11,543 bases of DNA, from contig CAZOLR010000049.1 of the NCBI GenBank assembly GCA_964580905.1, positions 1 to 11,543 of the forward strand, written 5' to 3'. A program made the translations under genes and the position numbers. Position 1 is the first letter of the stretch; each line of letters opens with the position of its first letter. The stretch comes from G041228335 sp964580905 (GTDB lineage Bacteria; Pseudomonadota; Alphaproteobacteria; Puniceispirillales; UBA1172). Positions 6,268 through 11,543 of the stretch are shown here, in pieces. The notes beneath the pieces were generated by a model, which was not told the DNA's origin, did not search any database, and was given only the letters and a program-made list of their open reading frames with translations.

Positions 6268-6277
6268 CCTTCATAAT
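6248..6277 (+). promoter_or_regulatory. Candidate promoter for the XRE-xseB-ispA-dxs-tlyA unit
   Basis: TTGCTA (6248-6253) and CATAAT (6272-6277) are separated by 18 nt. The -35 box matches 4 of 6 consensus positions and the -10 box 5 of 6. Transcription would start near 6284, about 38 nt before the regulator's ATG. No other good promoter is seen between here and tlyA. Confidence 0.35.
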
Positions 6278-6321
6278 AGAACAACCTCTAATTGTGTTGA
6301 TTATTTTTGTGGGATAGAGGG

Positions 6322-6786
6322 ATGAGCAAAAAAGAAAACCCTAATACCGATAAAAATTTCATGATTACAAACAACAACGCTGTTGATGTTCATGTCGGTC
6401 AGCGTATCAGGCGGCGGCGCACCCTGCTCGGAATGAGTCAGGAGCAACTCGGCGCTGAGTTGAATGTGACATTTCAGCAGGTTCAGAAATATGAGCGGGG
6501 TTCCAACCGTGTCAGCGCATCACGCCTCTGGGATATAAGCCAGATCCTTGATGTTGATATCAGCTTCTTCTTTGACGAGATGAGTAACGAGACAAATGCC
6601 CAGTCCCCGCGACGTATTAGTCGGGGGGGAAGTGAAGCTGACGCGGGCCCCAAGGTCAAGGACCCGATGGCACGACGCGAAACCCTGGAACTCGTTCGCA
6701 ACTATTATTCGATTGAAGATCCCCATACCAGAAAGAAGGTAGCGGAACTGTTGAAATCGATAACTGCTACCATTCATGGAAAATAA
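6322..6786 (+). CDS. XRE-family helix-turn-helix transcription regulator
   Basis: This DNA-binding protein has 155 residues from the chosen start. A Cro/C1-type helix-turn-helix domain spans about residues 28-82. It includes the recognition-helix region MSQEQLGAEL (38-47) and TFQQVQKYERGSNRVSASRL, which is very typical of a widespread alphaproteobacterial group that also contains rhizobial PraR/PhrR-type regulators. The DISFFFDEM segment then leads into a variable linker and a C-terminal helical part ending near RKKVAELLKSI. A TTG at 6307 extends the frame by five codons. ATG 6322 is preferred because GGGA (6311-6314) lies 7 nt upstream, and ATG 6361 is a further option. xseB follows after 17 nt, so the regulator is probably co-transcribed with the isoprenoid genes. 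Its targets are unknown. Autoregulation is plausible but not shown. Confidence 0.88.
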   Translation: MSKKENPNTDKNFMITNNNAVDVHVGQRIRRRRTLLGMSQEQLGAELNVTFQQVQKYERGSNRVSASRLWDISQILDVDISFFFDEMSNETNAQSPRRISRGGSEADAGPKVKDPMARRETLELVRNYYSIEDPHTRKKVAELLKSITATIHGK

Positions 6787-6803
6787 ACTGAAGTGAGGTC
6801 CGG

Positions 6804-7058
6804 ATGACCACGTCGCCAGACAAGATGAGTTTTGAAGACGCCCTCAGGGAACTCGAACAGATCGTCGAGCAACTGGAAAGAGGTGAAGTTTCCCTTGATG
6901 ATGCGGTCAGCGCGTATGAACGTGGCGCTCAATTGAAACAGCAGTGCCAGCAACGGCTTGATGAAGCCAGGCTCAAGGTTGAAAAGATCAGATCGTCCAA
7001 ATCAGCCGCAACTCCAACCCCGGAGGGACTTGAACCTTTCCCGGGTGGTGACGCCTAA
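6804..7058 (+). CDS. xseB: Exodeoxyribonuclease VII small subunit
   Basis: XseB joins several copies with one XseA to form exonuclease VII, which degrades single-stranded DNA into oligonucleotides during repair. The protein is 84 residues long, normal for the family. The XseB signature is at SFEDALRELEQIVEQLERGE (9-28), followed by SLDDAVSAYERGAQL (30-44), and residues 45-62 form the rest of an amphipathic helical pair. The Pro- and Gly-rich C-terminal tail is not conserved in general. The start has GAGG (6795-6798) 5 nt upstream. The internal M8 has no such site. The large subunit gene is not in this window. The position directly before ispA and dxs is the classic order in proteobacteria. 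The stop codon abuts the GTG of ispA. Confidence 0.95.
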   Translation: MTTSPDKMSFEDALRELEQIVEQLERGEVSLDDAVSAYERGAQLKQQCQQRLDEARLKVEKIRSSKSAATPTPEGLEPFPGGDA

Positions 7059-7967
7059 GTGACCACTATCCCTGCGCAGATACAAGATGATGCCGATCTT
7101 GTTGAAACAACACTTGAATCGATATTGAAGGATCTTGCCAAAGGTCCCGCCCCGAAGTTGGTTGAGGCCATGTCTTATTCGGTTCTCGGGGGCGGCAAAC
7201 GTATCCGTGCGGCTCTTGTCCTGGGGGCGGCGAGGCTGGTGATGAACGGGCCTGAAAATGAAGGTGTTTGCCGGGTTGCGGCAGCCTATGAATGTCTCCA
7301 TGCGTATTCGCTGATCCATGATGATCTGCCTGCCATGGATAATGCGGATACCCGTCGTGGCAGGCCTTCGTGCCATATGGCGTTCGATGAAGCGACGGCT
7401 ATTCTTGCAGGGGACGCTTTACAGACGCTCGCGTTTGATCTTCTTGCCGGTCCGGCAACCCATGCCGACGGAGCCATCCGCGCGGGATTGGTCGGAGATC
7501 TGGCCCGTGCTTCAGGTGCGGCTGGCATGGCAGGCGGGCAAATGCTTGATCTTGAGGCGGAAACACGGCCATTCAGCCTTGATGAAACGAGATCAATGCA
7601 GGCTCTGAAGACCGGGGCCCTGATCAGGGCGGCGACTGTATCGGGAGGACGTGTTGGCGGGGCATCACCTGATCATCTTGCCGCGCTTGATGGATTCGCA
7701 TCCCGTCTTGGCCTCGCATTTCAGATAGCCGATGATATCCTCGACCGAAAAGCGGACGCTGCCACGCTGGGCAAGCCTTCAGGACAGGATGATAACGCGG
7801 GAAAAGCAAGTTATGTCGGCATTTTCGGCATGGAGGGGGCGGAAGCCGAAGCCTCACGGCTCATTGCCGAAGCTGGTGATATATTGACAAAATCTGTCAC
7901 GAAAACTAGCCCGCAGCTTGACTATATGCTAGATCTTTCCACCTTTATAATAAGGCGCGAATATTAA
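7059..7967 (+). CDS. ispA: Farnesyl (geranyl) diphosphate synthase
   Basis: This cytoplasmic trans-prenyltransferase of 302 residues condenses IPP with DMAPP and then GPP to form farnesyl diphosphate. FPP is the precursor of undecaprenyl phosphate, quinone tails and hopanoids or carotenoids. Visible motifs are GGGKRIR (44-50), the first Asp-rich motif DDLPAMD (88-94), KTG (184-186) and the second Asp-rich motif DDILD (225-229). HAYSLIHDD before the first motif is the same as in E. coli IspA, which favours a C15 product. The GTG start lies directly after the xseB TAA with no gap. GGGTGG (7043-7048) is a loosely placed ribosome site, so translational coupling to xseB is likely. dxs follows after 50 nt. 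A C20 product cannot be excluded from sequence alone. Confidence 0.94.
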   Translation: MTTIPAQIQDDADLVETTLESILKDLAKGPAPKLVEAMSYSVLGGGKRIRAALVLGAARLVMNGPENEGVCRVAAAYECLHAYSLIHDDLPAMDNADTRRGRPSCHMAFDEATAILAGDALQTLAFDLLAGPATHADGAIRAGLVGDLARASGAAGMAGGQMLDLEAETRPFSLDETRSMQALKTGALIRAATVSGGRVGGASPDHLAALDGFASRLGLAFQIADDILDRKADAATLGKPSGQDDNAGKASYVGIFGMEGAEAEASRLIAEAGDILTKSVTKTSPQLDYMLDLSTFIIRREY

Positions 7968-8017
7968 GTTTCAGGTATTTGCCCTGATAAAGGACCGTCA
8001 AGGGGGTAAGGGTTGAC

Positions 8018-9934
8018 ATGAAAACGCCGATACTGGACAAGGTGCCTCTTCCTGAGCAGTTGCGAAAACTGCCGGAGAGCAGCCTTAAGGCACTTGCTCA
8101 GGAATTACGTAACGAAACCATTGATGCGGTATCACGGACAGGTGGCCATCTTGGTGCCGGCCTTGGGGTGGTTGAGCTTACCGTTGCCCTTCATTACGTT
8201 TTCAACACTCCTCATGACAAGGTGATCTGGGATGTCGGGCACCAGGCCTATCCGCATAAGATATTGACCGGACGCCGCGACCGGATCAGGACCCTGCGTC
8301 AGCCCGGCGGGCTTTCCGGGTTCACCAAGCGCGATGAATCCGAATATGATCCTTTTGGTGCCGCGCATTCATCCACCTCGATTTCCGCCGGTCTCGGCAT
8401 GGCGGTGGCACGTGATCTTAAAGGTGAGGATTTCAATGTTATTTCGGTGATCGGTGACGGGGCCATGAGCGCTGGCATGGCCTATGAAGCCATGAATAAT
8501 GCCGGCGCCATGAATTCCAAGATGATTGTTGTCCTTAATGACAACGATATGTCCATCGCGCCTGCTGTCGGCGCGCTGTCATCGTATTTGAGCCAGTTGA
8601 TTTCTTCCCGCCCTTTCCATTCCATCCGTGAGCTTGCCAAACAGGTTGCAAGCCGCTTTCCTGCGGAAATTGAGCGCACTGCAAAACGCGCCGAAGAGAT
8701 GGCGCGGGGGTTAGTAGGGAGTGGTACGATTTTCTCCCAACTCGGGTTCTTTTATATCGGTCCTGTTGACGGTCATGATCTTGATCAGCTGGTGCCGATA
8801 CTGAAAAACTTGCGTGATGGCCCGAATAAGGGACCTGTCCTGTTGCATGTTGTGACCGAAAAGGGGAAGGGGCATCCCTTCGGCCGGGAAAGCGGAGAGA
8901 AATACCACGCGGTACCCAAATTCGATGTGATCACCGGGACCCAGAAAAAACCAGTATCCAACGCGATCAGCTATACCGCGGCGTTTGGCAATCAGCTGAT
9001 ACGTGAGGGGGAAAAAGACCCCAATATCGTGGCGGTCACGGCAGCCATGCCATCCGGGACAGGGGTTGACAAATTTGCCGAGCGGTTTCCAAGCCGTAGT
9101 TTCGATGTCGGTATTGCCGAACAGCATGCCGTGACCTTCGCCGCCGGTCTTGCCACCGAGGGCATGAAGCCCTTTACGGCGATTTATTCCACCTTTCTTC
9201 AGCGTGGTTATGATCAGGTGGTGCATGATGTGGCGTTGCAGCGCCTGCCGGTAAGGTTTGCCATAGACCGCGCCGGATTGGTTGGTGCAGATGGTGCAAC
9301 CCACGCCGGCGCCTATGATATTGCCTATATGTCCTGTCTGCCCGGCATGGTGGTTATGGCGCCGTCAGATGAGGCGGAACTGACCCGTGCGGTTGCGACC
9401 GCAGCGGCCATCGATGATGCGCCTTCGGCTTTCCGCTATCCCCGGGGCGAAGGTATAGGTTGCCCGATCCCTGAAAACGCGGAAGTTTTCGAAATTGGCA
9501 AAGGACGTATTGTTCGTGATGGTGAAAGGCTTGCCATTCTGTCACTTGGAACGCGTCTTATGCCGGCGCTTGAAGCGGCGGACATGCTGGCGGAAGCCGG
9601 AGCTCATATCACCGTTGCCGACGCTCGCTTTGCCAAACCCATCGACACGGATCTGATCACAAGGCTGATGCGTGATCATGACAGCCTCATCCTTGTCGAA
9701 GAAGGTAGCGCCGGAGGGTTTGCGGCTCATGTCATGCAGTTTATGGCCAATGCCGGTCTGCTGGATCAGGGTAAGTCTGTCCGGGTGTTGACCCTGCCGG
9801 ATACGCTGATTGATCACAACAGCCAGGATGGCCAGCTGAATGAAGCCGGGCTGGATGCTGAGGGTATTCTCGTATCTGCTTCTGCTCTTCTGGGCATAGA
9901 CGGGGCAAAGCTTGCCGCCTTGTCCCCGCGGTAA
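8018..9934 (+). CDS. dxs: 1-deoxy-D-xylulose-5-phosphate synthase
   Basis: Dxs condenses pyruvate and glyceraldehyde 3-phosphate to DXP using thiamine diphosphate. This is the first and rate-controlling step of the MEP isoprenoid pathway, and DXP also feeds thiamine and pyridoxal synthesis. The protein has 638 residues, the usual length. It shows GGHLG with H44, GHQAYPHKI with H75, and the ThDP/Mg motif GDG (146-148) with LNDN (173-176). The catalytic glutamate E368 lies in IAEQHAVTF, and DRAGLVGADGATHAG (417-431) follows. The C-terminal transketolase-like domain is complete. The start has AAGGG (8008-8012) 5 nt upstream. No terminator separates it from ispA or tlyA, so Dxs and IspA are probably made from one transcript, the first step and a prenyl-chain step of the same pathway. 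Confidence 0.97.
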   Translation: MKTPILDKVPLPEQLRKLPESSLKALAQELRNETIDAVSRTGGHLGAGLGVVELTVALHYVFNTPHDKVIWDVGHQAYPHKILTGRRDRIRTLRQPGGLSGFTKRDESEYDPFGAAHSSTSISAGLGMAVARDLKGEDFNVISVIGDGAMSAGMAYEAMNNAGAMNSKMIVVLNDNDMSIAPAVGALSSYLSQLISSRPFHSIRELAKQVASRFPAEIERTAKRAEEMARGLVGSGTIFSQLGFFYIGPVDGHDLDQLVPILKNLRDGPNKGPVLLHVVTEKGKGHPFGRESGEKYHAVPKFDVITGTQKKPVSNAISYTAAFGNQLIREGEKDPNIVAVTAAMPSGTGVDKFAERFPSRSFDVGIAEQHAVTFAAGLATEGMKPFTAIYSTFLQRGYDQVVHDVALQRLPVRFAIDRAGLVGADGATHAGAYDIAYMSCLPGMVVMAPSDEAELTRAVATAAAIDDAPSAFRYPRGEGIGCPIPENAEVFEIGKGRIVRDGERLAILSLGTRLMPALEAADMLAEAGAHITVADARFAKPIDTDLITRLMRDHDSLILVEEGSAGGFAAHVMQFMANAGLLDQGKSVRVLTLPDTLIDHNSQDGQLNEAGLDAEGILVSASALLGIDGAKLAALSPR

Positions 9935-9947
9935 GCGGCAGGCGGGC

Positions 9948-10697
9948 GTGAAATCAATCCGGAAAGAAAGACTTGATGTTCTGCTGGTGGAACGCGGGCT
10001 TGCCTCCAGCCGGGAAAAGGCACAGGCGCTGATACTTGCAGGGGTTGTGTTGAGCGATGACCGCCGCCTCGATAAACCCGGCACCAGAATCGATCATAAC
10101 CTGCCATTGCGTATCAAAGGCAAGGAGCATCCTTATGTATCCCGAGGCGGGCTGAAACTGGCGGCGGCTTTTGAACATTTTCAGGATTTCAGCGCAAAAG
10201 AAGCGGTAGCCATCGATATCGGGGCAAGTACCGGCGGCTTTACCGATGTACTTCTCCGTGAAGGGGCGAAAAGGGTTTACGCTGTTGATGTTGGTCATGG
10301 CCAGCTTGACTGGGCGTTGCGTAATGATGAGCGTGTGGTGGTGCTGGAAAAAACCAATGCCCGCCACCTGACAAATGAGATCATTCCGGAAGTGCCGGAT
10401 ATCATTGTCTGTGATGCGTCTTTCATATCACTCAGGAAAGTGCTTCCGGCCAGTATGGCCATGGCGCGGTCCGGGGCATGGCTGGCGGCATTGATCAAAC
10501 CCCAGTTCGAAGTTGGCCGCGGCCAGGTCGGCAAAGGCGGGGTGGTGCGTGACCCGGCCTTGCATCAGGCTGTACAGGACGAGATATCTCATTGGCTTGA
10601 TCAGGAGATGGGGTGGCAGGTCAAGGGAATAGTCCCATCCCCGATAACCGGTCCTGAGGGCAACAAAGAGTTCGTGATTGTGGCGGTCAGCCCGTAA
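9948..10697 (+). CDS. tlyA: TlyA-family S4-domain rRNA 2'-O-methyltransferase
   Basis: TlyA-type enzymes use S-adenosylmethionine to methylate ribose 2'-O positions of rRNA; in mycobacteria these are C1409 of 16S and C1920 of 23S. The older name 'hemolysin A' reflects screening history. From GTG 9948 the protein has 250 residues. An S4 RNA-binding domain begins at RLDVLLVERGL and fills about the first 65 residues. A Rossmann FtsJ-like domain follows, with the SAM-binding loop DIGASTGGF (90-98), CDASFISL (155-162) and IKPQFEVGRGQVGKGGVVRD from about 183. The frame is open back to TTG 9912 inside dxs. GTG 9948 is preferred because it gives the usual short N-terminus and avoids a dxs overlap, although AGGCGGG (9940-9946) is close to it. 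Which rRNA it modifies here is unknown. The 3' end overlaps aroC on the other strand. Confidence 0.9.
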   Translation: MKSIRKERLDVLLVERGLASSREKAQALILAGVVLSDDRRLDKPGTRIDHNLPLRIKGKEHPYVSRGGLKLAAAFEHFQDFSAKEAVAIDIGASTGGFTDVLLREGAKRVYAVDVGHGQLDWALRNDERVVVLEKTNARHLTNEIIPEVPDIIVCDASFISLRKVLPASMAMARSGAWLAALIKPQFEVGRGQVGKGGVVRDPALHQAVQDEISHWLDQEMGWQVKGIVPSPITGPEGNKEFVIVAVSP

Positions 10698-11543
10698 CAG
10701 GGCCGCATTGCGCCTCATGCCGCATCAGCTGATCCGCCAAGACAACGGCCATCATGGCTTCCCCGATCGGCACTGCACGTATCCCGACACAAGGATCATG
10801 ACGTCCCTTGGTCACGACATCGGTTTCCCGGCCATCGGCGGTAATTGTTTGGCGCGGGGTGAGTATTGAGCTTGTGGGTTTAACCACAAAACGGCAGATT
10901 ACGGGCTGGCCACTGGAAATACCGCCCAGCACCCCGCCGGCATGATTTGATGAAAACACGGGCTTACCGTCATCATCGAGCCTCATTTCGTCCCCTGCTT
11001 CGGTGCCCGGTATATGGGCCAGATCAAATCCGCTGCCTATTTCGACCCCCTTTACGGCATTGATCGACATCATGGCTGAGGCAAGTTCGGCATCAAGTTT
11101 GTTATAGACGGGCCCGCCAAGACCGGCCGGAACGCCGGTTGCGACCACTTCGATGACGGCACCTGCCGAAGAGCCGGCTTTCCGGGTTTCATCGAGAAAA
11201 TCTTCCCATACCGGAACAATCTCAGGATCAGGGGAAAAGAAAGGGTTGCGGCTACATTCTTCCCAGTTCCAGTTCTGACGGCGGATTTCATGCGGGCCGA
11301 TCTTGACCACAGCACCCCCGATCCTGAAATCAGGGCCCAGTTTTCTCGCCAGGATTTTCCTTGCAAGAGCACCTGCGGCAACACGTGAAGCTGTTTCCCT
11401 TGCTGAAGAACGGCCACCCCCACGGTAATCACGCACACCGTATTTGGCGATATAGGTGTAGTCGGCATGTCCGGGCCGGTACGTGTTGGCAATATCCCCG
11501 TAATCCTTGGAGCGCTGGTCGGTATTCTCAATCATCAGCATGA
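10687..11543 (-). CDS. aroC: Chorismate synthase, N-terminus cut by window edge
   Basis: AroC removes phosphate from EPSP with reduced FMN as cofactor to give chorismate, the last common precursor of the aromatic amino acids, folate and quinones. About 285 C-terminal residues are present. The frame stays open to the right edge, and some 85 residues are missing compared with E. coli AroC. Conserved blocks in order are IENTDQRSKDY, RPGHADYTY, YRGGGRSSARETASRVAAGA, GVPAGLGGPVY, SINAVKGVEIGSGFD, SSNHAGGVLGGISSGQP, KPTSSI and TKGRHDPCVGIRAVPIGEAM. These include the FMN- and substrate-binding Arg, His and Ser residues. The stop (TGA on the minus strand, 10687-10689) falls inside the last codons of tlyA, giving an 11-bp tail-to-tail overlap. 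The gene is read against all others in the window, so its promoter lies beyond the right edge. Confidence 0.96.
   Translation of the reverse strand, partial: MLMIENTDQRSKDYGDIANTYRPGHADYTYIAKYGVRDYRGGGRSSARETASRVAAGALARKILARKLGPDFRIGGAVVKIGPHEIRRQNWNWEECSRNPFFSPDPEIVPVWEDFLDETRKAGSSAGAVIEVVATGVPAGLGGPVYNKLDAELASAMMSINAVKGVEIGSGFDLAHIPGTEAGDEMRLDDDGKPVFSSNHAGGVLGGISSGQPVICRFVVKPTSSILTPRQTITADGRETDVVTKGRHDPCVGIRAVPIGEAMMAVVLADQLMRHEAQCGPVTG

Noticed and set aside
6307..6321. XRE regulator starting at TTG 6307
   Set aside because: ATG 6322 is five codons downstream with a reasonable ribosome site. The TTG has none.
8711..9304. Minus-strand open frame of 197 codons opposite dxs
   Set aside because: It lies wholly within the conserved dxs coding region and shows no family motif or ribosome site, so it is a shadow.
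9912..9947. Longer tlyA from TTG 9912 overlapping dxs
   Set aside because: The extra residues before the S4 domain are not family-like. GTG 9948 avoids the overlap and gives the usual short lead-in.
1..11543. A novel defence, mobile or secondary-metabolite system
   Set aside because: Every sizeable coding region matches a core-genome family. There are no repeats, integrases, toxin-antitoxin pairs or composition shifts.

Overview
The window is chromosomal housekeeping DNA from an alphaproteobacterium. The lineage call rests on several things. A Suv3-type helicase is followed by an Hsp15-like S4 protein, a 7Fe ferredoxin and CarD. The sigma-32 protein is of the alphaproteobacterial RpoH2 type, and an isoprenoid block xseB-ispA-dxs-tlyA is present. 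Base composition is moderately GC-rich and looks even throughout. I see no mobile element, CRISPR array, tRNA or rRNA, and no sign of recent transfer. A genus cannot be named from this sequence alone.

Layout: a rho-independent terminator (18-55) closes an upstream unit. Three plus-strand genes follow: the Suv3-like helicase (136-2757), the hslR-like gene 3 nt later (2761-3156), and fdxA after a 67-nt gap holding two palindromes (3224-3562). The longest non-coding stretch is 214 nt (3563-3776). It carries the best sigma-70-type promoter of the window and a leader of about 150 nt in front of carD (3777-4283). A further 116-nt gap (4284-4399), with overlapping promoter-like motifs, A8 tracts and inverted repeats, precedes an rpoH2-type gene (4400-5278). 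An aminopeptidase gene, pip, follows 9 nt after it (5288-6244).

After a 77-nt gap (6245-6321) with a weak terminator-like hairpin and a candidate promoter, an XRE-type regulator (6322-6786) appears to head a tightly spaced unit: xseB (6804-7058), ispA (7059-7967), dxs (8018-9934) and tlyA (9948-10697). aroC lies on the opposite strand (10687 to the window edge), lacks its N-terminus, and overlaps the tlyA end by 11 bp.

Functionally the left half reads as RNA handling and stress transcription: helicase, ribosome-rescue-type S4 protein, ferredoxin, CarD and RpoH. The right half is the entry into isoprenoid synthesis (Dxs, IspA) with DNA repair (XseB) and rRNA methylation (TlyA). All the proteins belong to known families. 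I found no clearly new system. The points most worth a second look are regulatory: the carD leader mini-ORF, the rpoH promoter region, and the HTH gene at the head of the isoprenoid unit.
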